NCBI RefSeq assembly: GCF_003015185.1
Contig: NZ_CP027860.1
Coordinates: 4,206,501-4,270,500 of the forward strand
Direction: 5' to 3'
Length of the DNA: 64,000 nt
DNA from: Ahniella affigens
GTDB lineage: Bacteria; Pseudomonadota; Gammaproteobacteria; Xanthomonadales; Ahniellaceae
The notes beneath the pieces were generated by a model. That model was not told the DNA's origin, did no database searches, and saw only the letters and a program-made list of their open reading frames with translations. Positions within the stretch are counted from its first letter, which is position 1; each line of letters begins with the position of its first letter. The translations under genes were made by a program, and so were the position numbers. Positions 46,830 to 55,962 of the stretch are shown one piece after another.

Positions 46830-46904
46830 TTTTGTGGGAGGGCCTTAAGGCCCGAATCAGGCTCACCGCGAGAATGGTTCGGGCCTGAAGGCCCTCCCAC
46901 AAAA
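46830..46904. repeat. Inverted pair of REP-like hairpins between convergent genes
   Basis: TTTTGTGGGAGGGCCTTAAG... and its inverted partner, which ends GGCCCTCCCACAAAA, form two small hairpins (GGGCCTTAAGGCCC and GGGCCTGAAGGCCC). The pair can also fold into one long stem. It belongs to the same family as the arrays at 11 and 55.5 kb. Its place between convergent genes suggests a bidirectional 3'-end structure. Confidence 0.85.
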
Positions 46905-46915
46905 GGCGAACGGCA

Positions 46916-47629
46916 CTATTTGCGGCGATAGAGCAAATCCGCAACCTCATGCCCGAGCTTCAGCCCACGGCGCTCAAAATGCGTTTCGATCCGCCAGCTT
47001 GGCCGCTCGGCAATCCCGCGCGGTCCACGCTCATTGACGAATTCCGGGCTCGCTTCCAGCACATCCAGCATGTGCTCGGCGTAAGGCATCCAATCAGTCG
47101 CGAGATGAAACAAGCCGCCCGGAGCCAGTTTGCTCGCAATCAACGCCACAAACGGCGGCTGCACAATGCGCCGCTTGTTGTGACGCTTCTTGTGCCATGG
47201 GTCCGGAAACCACAGCCGCACTTCATTCAACGCGCCATCGGCGATTTCATGGCGCAACACCTCAACCGCATCATGCGCATAGACACGTAGATTCTGCAGA
47301 TTCAAGTCCGCCGCCGCATTCAACGCGCGCCCAACGCCAGGTCGGTGGACCTCCGCACCAATGTGATTGCGCGCCGGGTCGGCCGCGGCGCTCGCGATCA
47401 ATGCCTGACCGTTGCCGAAGCCAATCTCCAGGATCAAGGGCTGCTGTGCCGGGAACAACGCCTGCAGGTCACGCGGCTGACCGTGGTACTCGATCCCGAA
47501 GCGCGGCCAGTTCAGATCGAATGCGCGCTTCTGGGCCTCCGTCGTCCGGCCCTGGCGCAGCACAAAGCTCTTGATTTCCCGTCGAAACGGGCTCGACGCC
47601 TCGTGGTCGTTGTCGTCTTCCGGACACAT
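46916..47629 (-). CDS. trmB: tRNA (guanine-N7-)-methyltransferase
   Basis: A 237-residue SAM-dependent enzyme modifying G46 of tRNA. It shows the SAM motif [13 protein letters not shown], the signature [17 protein letters not shown] and [13 protein letters not shown] 47629 shares its first base with the thiG stop (TGATG), so translation is coupled to thiG, a common neighbour pair in this lineage. Confidence 0.96.
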   Translation of the reverse strand: MCPEDDNDHEASSPFRREIKSFVLRQGRTTEAQKRAFDLNWPRFGIEYHGQPRDLQALFPAQQPLILEIGFGNGQALIASAAADPARNHIGAEVHRPGVGRALNAAADLNLQNLRVYAHDAVEVLRHEIADGALNEVRLWFPDPWHKKRHNKRRIVQPPFVALIASKLAPGGLFHLATDWMPYAEHMLDVLEASPEFVNERGPRGIAERPSWRIETHFERRGLKLGHEVADLLYRRK

Positions 47630-48420
47630 CAGAAAAACGTCCCGTCGATCGGGCTCGATGCCGATGCAAAACGCTTTCTCGGAATGCGCCCGGCCAGGAA
47701 CGCCTCGCGCCCGGCCTCGATCGCCTTCTTCATCGCGCTGGCCATCTGGATTGGATTCTTGGCGCCCGCGATCGCGGTGTTCATCAGCACGCCGTCGCAA
47801 CCGAGCTCCATCGCAATCGCGGCATCCGATGCCGTGCCGACACCAGCATCGACGAGAATCGGCACCTTCGCCTGGTCAATGATTTCAAGCAGGTTGTAGC
47901 GGTTCTGAATACCAAGTCCGGAGCCGATTGGTGCTGCGAGGGGCATCACGGCCACGCAACCGATTTCCTCCAGTCGCTTCGCCAAAATCGGATCGTCGCT
48001 GGTGTACACCATGACCTGGAATTGCTCGGCGACGAGTTGCTCGGCTGCCTTCAGCGTTTGCACCACATCCGGAAACAACGTGCGCTGGTCGCCGAGCACT
48101 TCGAGCTTGACGAGGTTATGGCCATCGAGCAGTTCCCGCGCCAACCGGCACGTACGAACCGCATCGTCGGCGGTATAGCAGCCCGCGGTGTTCGGCAGGA
48201 TCGTGTACCGATCCGGCGGCAGCACATCGAGCAGATTCGGCTCGTTGGCGTTCTGGCCGATGTTGGTACGGCGAATCGCCACGGTGACGATCTCGGCGCC
48301 GGCAGCCTCGGTGGCCAGGCGGGTCTCTTCGAGATCCTTGAACTTGCCGGTGCCCGTCAGCAGCCGCGAGCGATACGATTTGCCGGCAATCACCAATGCG
48401 TCATTTTGTGCGTTCGACAT
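47629..48420 (-). CDS. thiG: Thiazole synthase
   Basis: A 263-residue TIM-barrel enzyme forming the thiazole of thiamine from DXP, dehydroglycine and ThiS-thiocarboxylate. Markers are [28 protein letters not shown], the catalytic Lys in [31 protein letters not shown] and [11 protein letters not shown]. The start at ATG 48420 is conserved. No thiS gene fits between it and the divergent nitrilase gene, so the sulfur carrier must be encoded elsewhere. Confidence 0.96.
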   Translation of the reverse strand: MSNAQNDALVIAGKSYRSRLLTGTGKFKDLEETRLATEAAGAEIVTVAIRRTNIGQNANEPNLLDVLPPDRYTILPNTAGCYTADDAVRTCRLARELLDGHNLVKLEVLGDQRTLFPDVVQTLKAAEQLVAEQFQVMVYTSDDPILAKRLEEIGCVAVMPLAAPIGSGLGIQNRYNLLEIIDQAKVPILVDAGVGTASDAAIAMELGCDGVLMNTAIAGAKNPIQMASAMKKAIEAGREAFLAGRIPRKRFASASSPIDGTFF

Positions 48421-48576
48421 AAACGGTTCCAGATTCCAGGGCACCGGGCGGGCGGGGCGGGATGCCCTTGAGGCCAGCGGCGCGAACACACCATTATCGC
48501 AAATGCCGGCCGGCACTGTTCAGCCATTCTGCTTCGCGCCAGACTCTTGACCGATTCCTGCCTGGTATTCCTGTCG

Positions 48577-49551
48577 ATGAGTGACACCCAACTCACTGTA
48601 GCGATTGCCCAAATCGAGCCGTTCTGGCTCAAACGTGATGCCACCGTCAACAAGGTGGCGCAATGGGTCCGCGATGCGGGCGATCGCGGCGCGCGCCTCG
48701 TCTGCTTTGCTGAGGCGATCGTGCCCGGATATCCGTTCTGGCTCGAGCACACCGATGGGGCACGTTTCGAGTCGGCCGAACAGCAGCGCTGGCACACGCA
48801 CTACCTACGCGAGGCCGTGGTCATCGAGCGCGGTGATCTGGACCCAATCCGCGCCGCTGCGCTCGAGTCAGGCTGTCACGTCGTGCTCGGCGTCATTGAG
48901 CGCGCACAGGATCGGGCCGGACACAGCGTTTACTGCAGCATGGTCACGATTGACCAGTTCGGCCATATCGTCAACGTTCATCGGAAGCTGATGCCGACGC
49001 ACGAAGAACGCCTGGTTTGGGCGCAGGGCGATGGGTATGGCCTGCGCGCCCTCCCCTTGCCACCGTTCACGCTCGGCGCATTGAACTGCTGGGAGAACTG
49101 GATGCCGCTGGCGCGGGCGGCGCTCTATGCGCAGGGCGTGAATCTGCACGTCGCGACCTGGCCGGGCAGCCTGCGCAATACCGAGCAGATCACCCGCTTC
49201 GTGGCGTTCGAATCGCGCTCCTATGTGTTGTCGGCATCATCAATTCTGAACCGGGATCATCTGCCAGACGACCTGCCACTTCGGGAGCGTCTGCACGCGG
49301 CGCTGCCCGCGCATCCCGCAAACGGCGGCAGCGCGATTGCCGGGCCAAATGGGCAGTGGGTCGTTGAACCAGTGGTGGATCGAGAAGCCCTGCTGGTCGC
49401 GACGCTTGATCTGGACGCCGTCTACGCCGAGCGCCGCCTGTTTGACCCGTTTGGCCATTATTCCCGACCAGATGTGCTGGAATTGCACGTCCGCAGACAT
49501 CGACCAACCGGTATTCGAATTCTGGATGAGCAAGACCCTTCTGATTCCTGA
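48577..49551 (+). CDS. Carbon-nitrogen hydrolase (nitrilase superfamily)
   Basis: A 324-residue enzyme with the Glu-Lys-Cys triad of the superfamily: Glu in LVCFAEAIVPGYPF, Lys in VHRKLMPTHEERLVW and Cys in LGALNCWENWMP. The combination GYPFW, HRKLMPTHEER and NCWEN is that of true nitrilase-branch members acting on nitriles, or possibly aliphatic amidases. The substrate cannot be told. ATG 48577 leads into the conserved first strand (LTVAIAQIEPFW). The M23 peptidase gene follows after 16 bases. Confidence 0.9.
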   Translation: MSDTQLTVAIAQIEPFWLKRDATVNKVAQWVRDAGDRGARLVCFAEAIVPGYPFWLEHTDGARFESAEQQRWHTHYLREAVVIERGDLDPIRAAALESGCHVVLGVIERAQDRAGHSVYCSMVTIDQFGHIVNVHRKLMPTHEERLVWAQGDGYGLRALPLPPFTLGALNCWENWMPLARAALYAQGVNLHVATWPGSLRNTEQITRFVAFESRSYVLSASSILNRDHLPDDLPLRERLHAALPAHPANGGSAIAGPNGQWVVEPVVDREALLVATLDLDAVYAERRLFDPFGHYSRPDVLELHVRRHRPTGIRILDEQDPSDS

Positions 49552-49567
49552 CCGCCCCTGGTCCATT

Positions 49568-50491
49568 ATGCGCCCCCTGTTGCAAGCATTGCTGCTGGCT
49601 TGCGCGCTGCTGCCGGGACTTGCCCTGGCAAAGCGGATCTACCAATACCGCGACGCCAGCGGCGTCCTGCATTTCACCGATAAGCGCCCGGAGGACCCGA
49701 GCCTTAAGGTCAAGGAGACCAAGGTGCAGGCCGACCCAACACAGTGGCTCGAAATGCTGGTGACGGAATCCGGGGCCGAACGCGTGGTGACGATGATCAG
49801 CCGCGTGGGCGGCAGCATGATGGTCACGCTGTCATTTAAGGATCAGGAAAACATGCAGTCCGATCCGCCGCTGCCAGCGGTCATTGCGCTCGGCGCCTAC
49901 GAAAACCGCCAGGTCGCGCGCATCCAGCAGGCAGACCCGTACAAACCCGGGCACTTTGGGATCCATTACGCCGCCGTACCGGGCCGACCGGTTGCCATTC
50001 AGCGGAGCGACTTTCGCTACCACTACCCCTTTGCCGACCGATCGCAGACGATTCTGGGTCAGGGGTTCAACGGCAGTTTTTCGCATACCGATGTGCAGTC
50101 GCGGTATGCCGTCGATCTTGGCGTTGCCGAGGGCACACCCGTGCTTGCCGCCCGCGGCGGTCGGGTCATGCTGGTTGAGGAGGACTTTGAAGGTGCCGGA
50201 CTCGATCGCAAACGTTATGGCGAGCGCGCCAACAGCGTCCGGATTGAACACGAAGACGGCACCATGGCGGTCTACGCGCATCTGGAATTCGAAAGCGTCG
50301 TGGTCAGCGGCGGGCAGCGGGTCAATGCGGGGCAGATGCTCGGACGGGCCGGCAATACCGGTTTTTCGACCGGCCCCCACCTGCATTTCGCAGTCCAGAT
50401 CAATGACGGGCAGGACCTCCGCGCGATTCCGTTCGAGTTCGAGGACGGCCTGCCACCCCTGGCGGCCGGTGCCCCCAGACCCGCAAACTGA
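49568..50491 (+). CDS. Periplasmic M23 (LytM-type) peptidase with DUF4124 domain
   Basis: A 307-residue protein with a signal peptide (MRPLLQALLLACALLPGLALA) and a DUF4124 segment (KRIYQYRDASGVLHFTDKRP). The C-terminal zinc peptidase domain has ligands in GSFSHTDVQSRYAVDLG and TGPHLHFAV. It is expected to cleave cell-wall peptide crosslinks or to regulate amidases. It lies 16 bases after the nitrilase gene and 79 bases before pilU. Confidence 0.92.
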   Translation: MRPLLQALLLACALLPGLALAKRIYQYRDASGVLHFTDKRPEDPSLKVKETKVQADPTQWLEMLVTESGAERVVTMISRVGGSMMVTLSFKDQENMQSDPPLPAVIALGAYENRQVARIQQADPYKPGHFGIHYAAVPGRPVAIQRSDFRYHYPFADRSQTILGQGFNGSFSHTDVQSRYAVDLGVAEGTPVLAARGGRVMLVEEDFEGAGLDRKRYGERANSVRIEHEDGTMAVYAHLEFESVVVSGGQRVNAGQMLGRAGNTGFSTGPHLHFAVQINDGQDLRAIPFEFEDGLPPLAAGAPRPAN

Positions 50492-50570
50492 GCAAAACTG
50501 AGCCCTCGTCGGCAAGACGCGAGCCGGCTTTGGCGGTATAAATCAGCAACTCCCGATTTCCGAGGCAATC

Positions 50571-51698
50571 ATGAGCAGCGTCGATTTCACCTCCTTCCTC
50601 AAACTGATGGTGCATAAGAAGGGCTCCGACCTGTTCATCACGGCCGGCGTGCCGCCTTCCATGAAGGTCAACGGGCGCATTCAGCCGATCACCCAGGCAC
50701 CGCTGACCCCGCAGCAGAGCCGCGACATGGTGCTGAACGTGATGGCTCCAAGCCAGCGCGAAGAGTTCGAAAAGACGCACGAGTGTCAGTTTGCAATCTC
50801 GCTGCAGGGCGTCGGCCGGTTCCGTGTCAGCTGTTTCTACCAGCGCAACCAGGTCGGCATGGTGCTGCGTCGCATCGAGACCAAGATCCCGGGTGTGGAC
50901 GAACTCAGCCTGCCGCCGATCATCAAGACACTGGCCATGACCAAGCGTGGCCTGATCATGTTCGTCGGTGCAACCGGTACCGGTAAGTCCACGTCGTTGG
51001 CGGCCATGATCGGCTATCGCAACCAGAACTCGACCGGCCACATCATCACAATCGAAGACCCGATCGAATTCGTCCACAAACACGAAGGCTGCATCATCAC
51101 GCAGCGCGAAGTGGGGATCGATACCGACTCCTGGGAAAACGCCCTGAAGAACACGCTGCGTCAGGCACCCGATGTCATTCTGATCGGCGAAGTCCGTACC
51201 CGCGAGACCATGGAGCACGCGATCGCATTCTCCGAAACGGGCCACTTGTGCCTCTGCACCTTGCACGCGAACAACGCGAACCAGGCGCTCGATCGCGTCA
51301 TCCACTTCTTCACGGAAGACCGCCGGCCACAGTTGTTGATGGATCTGTCGCTGAACTTGAAGGGCGTCGTCGCGCAGCAGTTGATTCCGACCCCCGATGG
51401 CAAGGCCCGTCGCGTGGCCATGGAAGTGCTGCTCGGCACACCGCTCGTGCAGGACTACATTCGCGACGGCGAAGTGCACAAGCTGAAGGAGGTCATGAAG
51501 GAATCGACCAACCTCGGTATGCGCACGTTCGACCAGAGCCTGTTCGAACTCTATCAATCCGGCGAAATCAGCTACGAAGACGCACTCCGCCATGCCGACT
51601 CGGCCAACGAAGTCCGCCTGCGCATCAAGCTGGCGCAAGGTGGCGACGCGCATTCCCTGTCGCAGGGTTTGGATGGCGTGGAGCTGATGGAACAGTAG
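50571..51698 (+). CDS. pilU: Type IV pilus twitching ATPase PilU
   Basis: A 375-residue cytoplasmic hexameric ATPase of the PilT/PilU group. It has a PAS-like N-terminal domain (GSDLFITAGVPPSMKVNGRI), a Walker A motif (GATGTGKSTS), an Asp box (HIITIEDPIEFVH), Walker B (DVILIGEVR) and a His box (ETGHLCLCTLHANN). The C-terminal segment after FELYQSGEI is the longer PilU type, so PilU rather than PilT is called. PilU helps PilT retract pili. pilT is not adjacent. An intrinsic terminator follows. Confidence 0.93.
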   Translation: MSSVDFTSFLKLMVHKKGSDLFITAGVPPSMKVNGRIQPITQAPLTPQQSRDMVLNVMAPSQREEFEKTHECQFAISLQGVGRFRVSCFYQRNQVGMVLRRIETKIPGVDELSLPPIIKTLAMTKRGLIMFVGATGTGKSTSLAAMIGYRNQNSTGHIITIEDPIEFVHKHEGCIITQREVGIDTDSWENALKNTLRQAPDVILIGEVRTRETMEHAIAFSETGHLCLCTLHANNANQALDRVIHFFTEDRRPQLLMDLSLNLKGVVAQQLIPTPDGKARRVAMEVLLGTPLVQDYIRDGEVHKLKEVMKESTNLGMRTFDQSLFELYQSGEISYEDALRHADSANEVRLRIKLAQGGDAHSLSQGLDGVELMEQ

Positions 51699-51738
51699 CC
51701 ACTGGCGCGGTCGCCGGCCGCTTGTCGCAACCGTCACC

Positions 51739-51775
51739 AAAACCGCCCATCCGATGTCGGCTCTGGGCGGTTTTT
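51739..51775 (+). terminator. Rho-independent terminator of pilU
   Basis: AACCGCCCA (51741-51749) pairs with TGGGCGGTT (51764-51772) and is followed by T-rich sequence. It lies about 40 bases after the pilU stop. Confidence 0.88.
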
Positions 51776-51878
51776 GTCGTTTGTGAGGGTGGCGACCGTG
51801 ATCTGGCACCAGCGTGCCGGCGCGTCCCGCACGTCCTTGCCGCCCGGCAGGGCGCCAGTTTGCCAATAGGAGACGACG

Positions 51879-53198
51879 ATGGCCACGATCCGGGAGCTGT
51901 TCTGCAACGTGGCGGTTGGGTTCGTGCTGGCGGCAGCAAGTGCCGTCGCAGCGGCGCAATACACGACCAGCAATCGCACCTTGCAGGTCGGGCCGATTCA
52001 GCGCTCCTACCTGCTGGCAACCCCAAATAGCGGAAGCGCGGGCAAGCCTTTGGTACTTTCGTTTCATGGTGATGGCGGCACCGGTGCCGGCATGCGCAGC
52101 AGCCTGCCGATGGAAACTGCGGCGGGTGGTGGTGCTGTGTTTGTGTATCCGAATGCCTCGAATGCGCCGGCCGTTGGGGGCACCTTCGAGTATTTCAGCG
52201 ACTCGGGACGCAGCGCTGGCGTCGATTTCGTTCGCGCAGTGATCGACGCTTTGGAAACCGAGCTCCAGATCGATCGCAGCCGCGTGTTTCTGGCTGGGTT
52301 CAGTGGCGGCGCGACGATGATCAACGCGCTCGGCTGTCGCATGGAGGCAGACGAGATTCGCGGGCTCGGGATCCATTCCGGATCGCTGTATCCGATCAAC
52401 GACTTCACCTACACCGGCAACGGGGGCGTGTCGTGTGCGCTGCCGGCGTCGATGCTGATCTGGGGCGAGGCCGACAACACGTCTGGCGTGACGTTTGCCA
52501 TCGGCCAGGGCGTGCGTGACAACCACCGCTTTACGCAGACCTGCGCCAGTACCAATACACCGTTCGCGCCGTCCCCCTGCATTCAATATGAGTCGTGTCA
52601 GCGCGACGTGGCCTGGTGCCAGATTCCCGCGATGGGCCATAGCATTTGGGCACAGGCCGCTACGGCATTCTGGAACTTCTTCTCGGCTCAAAGCCCGGCG
52701 CCGCCGCCAACCAGCGTGAGCATTTATGCCGACAGCCTGCAGAACAACTGGGAAGACTATTCCTGGGGCACGGTCAATTTCAGCGCCACACCTGCGCATG
52801 CGGGGACGTTGGCAATCCGCTTTGATGCGCACAGCTTTCAAGGATTGTCGTTTGCGCGTCCGAGCATGCCCGTTCAGCAATCGATGTTTCCCGAAATACG
52901 CTTCTACGTTCGTGGCAACGCTGGCAACGAGAATCTGAATGTGTCACTGCAGTCTGGCAACACACTGCATGCCAATGTGGCGCTGAACCAACTGCTACCG
53001 GGCGGCGTTTCGACGAGTTGGCGGGAGGTCCGATTCCGACCTGCCGACCCACCCATGTCGTACGCCGGCGACTTTGAGCGCATCAATCTGCAAGACAACA
53101 CCGGCAATGCCGCCGGGAATCCGCAGGTCGTGTTCGTTGACACGGTCGATCTGCTGGCGCCAAGCACTGCAAGCGTGTTCGGCGACGGCTTCGAATAG
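51879..53198 (+). CDS. Secreted PHB-depolymerase/feruloyl-esterase-like hydrolase with C-terminal DGFE peptide
   Basis: A 439-residue secreted alpha/beta hydrolase. The signal peptide ends VAAAQ. The catalytic domain (about 30-275) has LSFHGDGGTG (oxyanion region), the nucleophile S142 in LAGFSGGATM, a likely Asp in WGEADNTS and the His in PAMGHSIW. This is the layout of the LpqC/PHB depolymerase family, whose members cleave polyesters or feruloyl/acetyl esters. After a Pro-rich linker (PAPPPTS), a beta-sandwich of about 150 residues suggests carbohydrate binding. The chain ends ASVFGDGFE, matching the end of the extracellular nuclease. Confidence 0.87.
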   Translation: MATIRELFCNVAVGFVLAAASAVAAAQYTTSNRTLQVGPIQRSYLLATPNSGSAGKPLVLSFHGDGGTGAGMRSSLPMETAAGGGAVFVYPNASNAPAVGGTFEYFSDSGRSAGVDFVRAVIDALETELQIDRSRVFLAGFSGGATMINALGCRMEADEIRGLGIHSGSLYPINDFTYTGNGGVSCALPASMLIWGEADNTSGVTFAIGQGVRDNHRFTQTCASTNTPFAPSPCIQYESCQRDVAWCQIPAMGHSIWAQAATAFWNFFSAQSPAPPPTSVSIYADSLQNNWEDYSWGTVNFSATPAHAGTLAIRFDAHSFQGLSFARPSMPVQQSMFPEIRFYVRGNAGNENLNVSLQSGNTLHANVALNQLLPGGVSTSWREVRFRPADPPMSYAGDFERINLQDNTGNAAGNPQVVFVDTVDLLAPSTASVFGDGFE

Positions 53199-53243
53199 CC
53201 AAGGCGTGCAGCGTCACGGCGCCTCGCAGATGGCCCACGCCAA

Positions 53244-54359
53244 TCAGTCGCTGTGGTGCGCTAAAGGCGATGGCAAGATGCCACTTTCGACGAGCACATT
53301 CGCGGCCATGCCCACGATCTGCGGATCAGGTGCATAGACCACCGACAAGTCCTTACCGGTGTACGGCAGCGTGTGCAGGAAGTAGCGCATGCAGTTGATG
53401 CGGGAACGCTTCTTGTCGTCGGACTTGAACACTACCCATGGCGCATCTGCAGTATCGGTGTGGAAGAACATGGCTTCCTTCGCTTCGGTGTAGTCGTCCC
53501 AGCGATCAAGCGATTGCAAGTCAATCGGCGATAGTTTCCAGTGCTTGAGCGGATCGCTACGTCTGGAGTTGAAGCGGCGCAGTTGTTCTTCGCGACTGAC
53601 CGAGAACCAAAACTTGTAGAGCCTGACGCCGCTTCGAACCAGCATGCGCTCGAACTCAGGCGCCGCGCGCAGAAACTCGTGATACTCGGCCTGGGAGCAG
53701 AATCCCATGACCCGTTCGACACCGGCGCGGTTGTACCAACTGCGGTCCAGAAACACGATCTCGCCGTAGCTCGGCAGATGCTGGATGTAGCGCTGGAAGT
53801 ACCATTGCCCGCGCTCCAGTTCGCTTGGTTTTTCGAGCGCAACGACTTTCGCGCCACGCGGGTTCAGATGCTCATTGAACCGTTTGATCGCGCCGCCCTT
53901 GCCGGCCGCGTCGCGGCCTTCAAACACCAGAATGATGCGCTGTCCGGTTTCCTTGACCCAACTCTGCATCTTCAGCAATTCGATCTGCAGCTTCTTTTTC
54001 TCGGCTTCGTAGTCCCTTCGCTTCAACCGCGATTTGTAGGGATACGACTCGGGAAGCGGCGCGGTCGTACTGTCTTCACCCGTGACCGGCATTTGTTCCA
54101 TAGCCGTCGCCGCTTGTTCCGACACGCCGAGCTCGCGCGCGGGTACGCCAAGCGGCGGCACCTGCTCGGGCTTGCGCTTGGCAACGCGGGAGCGCGCCTC
54201 GAGCTCGGCGATGGCCGCCGCCGCAATCTGCTTGACGGCTTCCAGCTCTTCGGCGCGGCTAATCTTCCGCATCGGCCGTGGTGGCTTGGCGATCACTTTG
54301 GTCTTGCGGGCTGCCGGTTTGTTCGGCTGGGACGTTGACTGACGCTTGGACGTGGACAT
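53244..54359 (-). CDS. ppk2: Polyphosphate kinase 2 (PPK2 family)
   Basis: A 371-residue cytoplasmic kinase moving phosphate between polyphosphate and nucleotides. The core has Walker A (FEGRDAAGKGGAIKRF), ALEKPSELERGQWYFQRYIQHLP, FLDRSWYNRAGVERVMGF and the lid WVVFKSDDKKRSR. It is preceded by an extra N-terminal stretch of about 110 Lys/Ala/Pro-rich residues, longer than usual class I PPK2. It is convergent with the esterase gene, 45 bases between stops. Confidence 0.93.
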   Translation of the reverse strand: MSTSKRQSTSQPNKPAARKTKVIAKPPRPMRKISRAEELEAVKQIAAAAIAELEARSRVAKRKPEQVPPLGVPARELGVSEQAATAMEQMPVTGEDSTTAPLPESYPYKSRLKRRDYEAEKKKLQIELLKMQSWVKETGQRIILVFEGRDAAGKGGAIKRFNEHLNPRGAKVVALEKPSELERGQWYFQRYIQHLPSYGEIVFLDRSWYNRAGVERVMGFCSQAEYHEFLRAAPEFERMLVRSGVRLYKFWFSVSREEQLRRFNSRRSDPLKHWKLSPIDLQSLDRWDDYTEAKEAMFFHTDTADAPWVVFKSDDKKRSRINCMRYFLHTLPYTGKDLSVVYAPDPQIVGMAANVLVESGILPSPLAHHSD

Positions 54360-54592
54360 GACTCGGGTCTCTTGGCACGGGGCTCAGTCTGCGCCCGCTC
54401 TGAGCGCGTCTTGTTGACTTGCCTCAAATCTCCGGTGCGGACTGAATCCCTTGCCGCATGCCGCAGTCTGTGGGAGGCTCTGCGACGAACGATTGGGGGC
54501 ACCAGGGACTACCTTGGGCGTTCCCACGACAGGTTCTGCAGGCGACCGATTGGTGTCGCCTGCCTGACTGCAAACCGCACTGGAGGTATGTC

Positions 54593-55426
54593 ATGGTGGA
54601 TCCCGTATTGGTGCAACGACTTTTTCCGGGTGCGAGCGACGCCACTCGTGCGGCCTTTGCCGAGCAGGCGCCGAGCCTCTTCAAGCAGTTTGAACTAACC
54701 AACGCCCAGAACCGGTTGTTCTTTTTTCTGGCGCAGATTGCGTACGAGTCGAATGGTCTGCGGGTCACCAGCGAGAATTTGAACTACTCCGCCGCGCGCC
54801 TGACTCAAGTCTGGCCGAAGCGCTTTCCGAATATGGCCGCGACGATTGGCTATGCGAACAACCCCGAAGCCCTGGCGAATCTGGTCTACGGCAATCGTCT
54901 GGGCAACACCGCCCCGGGAGATGGCTACAAGTACCGAGGTCGCGGTTTTATCCAACTGACTGGCAAGGACAACTATGCGGCGGTCGGTGCAGTTGCGAAG
55001 CTCGATCTGGTCAATCAACCCGACCTAGCTGCAGCTGCGGACAGCGCATTGCACGTGTCATGCGCGTACTGGGACTGGCGGAATCTGAATCCGATTTGTG
55101 ATCAGGGCGATTTCGTCACGTTGACGCAAAAGATCAATGGCGGCACAGTCGGTTTGCAAGATCGTTATCGCTGGTTGAGCCAAGTTCAGGACATCGTGCC
55201 GTGGCCGCTGCCGGGTATTACTCCGGCCGACACGGAATCCGGTTTACCGGTCGCGCGTATCAAAGCGATTCAGTTGAAACTGCAGAGCCTCAACCTTTAC
55301 CACGATTCGATCGACGGCATTCTTGGTGAGCCAACGCGTGCGGCGCTGAAGACGTTTCAGATGGAACAGCATCTGGATGAGACCGGCACGGTCACCGATG
55401 CCACGCTGGCGGCGTTGAAGGTTTGA
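54593..55426 (+). CDS. GH19 chitinase/endolysin-like enzyme with peptidoglycan-binding domain
   Basis: A 277-residue protein from ATG 54593, with GGAGG at 54582-54586. The GH19 lysozyme-fold domain has AQIAYESNGLRVTSENLNYSA, whose two Glu match the catalytic positions, and GDGYKYRGRGFIQLTGKDNY. The C-terminal part (about 215-277) is a peptidoglycan-binding-1 domain (IKAIQLKLQSLNLYHDSIDG, PTRAALKTFQ). No signal peptide is evident, as in phage endolysins, but no other phage genes are near. It may act on chitin, feeding the GlcNAc locus, or on cell walls. Confidence 0.88.
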   Translation: MVDPVLVQRLFPGASDATRAAFAEQAPSLFKQFELTNAQNRLFFFLAQIAYESNGLRVTSENLNYSAARLTQVWPKRFPNMAATIGYANNPEALANLVYGNRLGNTAPGDGYKYRGRGFIQLTGKDNYAAVGAVAKLDLVNQPDLAAAADSALHVSCAYWDWRNLNPICDQGDFVTLTQKINGGTVGLQDRYRWLSQVQDIVPWPLPGITPADTESGLPVARIKAIQLKLQSLNLYHDSIDGILGEPTRAALKTFQMEQHLDETGTVTDATLAALKV

Positions 55427-55439
55427 GCTGGAATCGGTT

Positions 55440-55962
55440 CTAGGTTGCAGCAGGGTCTTTCAGGCCCGAACCAAGCTTGTGGCAAGACCTGTTTTCTTTT
55501 TGTAGGAGGGCCTTCAGGCCCGAACCAATCTCGTGGCAAGACCTGTTTTCTTTTTGTAGGAGGGCCTTCAGGCCCGAACCAATCTTGCGGCAAGACCTGT
55601 CTTCTTTTTGTAGGAGGGCCTTCAGGCCCGAACCAATCTCGTGGCAAGACCTGTCTTCTTTTTGTAGGAGGGACTTCAGGCCCGAACCAATCTTGCGACA
55701 AGACCTGTTTTCTTTTTGTAGGAGGGCCTTCAGGCCCGAACCAATCTCGTGGCAAGACCTGTTTTCTTTTTGTAGGAGGGCCTTCAGGCCCGAACCAATC
55801 TTGCGGCAAAACCTGTCTTCTTTTTGTAGGAGGGCCTTCAGGCCCAAACCAATCTTGCGGCAAGACATGTTCGCGGCTGAAGCCGCTCCCACAAAAACCC
55901 CCGCTCCGACAAAAAACCGCTCTTTGCCGGTGGGACTTCAGGCCCTCTTACAACGAATCCGG
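55440..55962. repeat. Tandem REP-like array, 54-bp period, alternating spacers, inverted terminal copy
   Basis: Eight direct copies have hairpin cores at 55452, 55507, 55561, 55615, 55669, 55723, 55777 and 55831. They are 54 bases apart except the first step, which is 55. Spacers mostly alternate between CTCGTGGCAAG and CTTGCGGCAAG, giving a partial 108-base super-period. The array closes with an inverted relative (TTCGCGGCTGAAGCCGCTCCCACAAAA, about 55869-55895) and a decayed copy near 55938-55960. Because 54 is a multiple of 3, long spurious reading frames run through it. Confidence 0.93.

Noticed and set aside
50400-52880. An 826-codon minus-strand frame spanning pilU and the esterase
   Set aside because: It is antisense to two clear genes and crosses the pilU terminator; its length is a GC-content artefact.
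54593-55426. Prophage endolysin as evidence of a prophage
   Set aside because: The GH19 enzyme looks endolysin-like, but no holin, capsid, tail or integrase gene lies on either side.
55440-55960. Long repetitive reading frames on both strands (for example 18-residue repeats of the GPEGPPTKRKQVLP type)
   Set aside because: They arise because the 54-base non-coding repeat period is divisible by three. The underlying DNA is a hairpin repeat family that also occurs at 53-base period, where the frame is not kept.
55440-55962. CRISPR array
   Set aside because: Spacers are only two alternating variants of one sequence and the repeat core is a REP-like hairpin.
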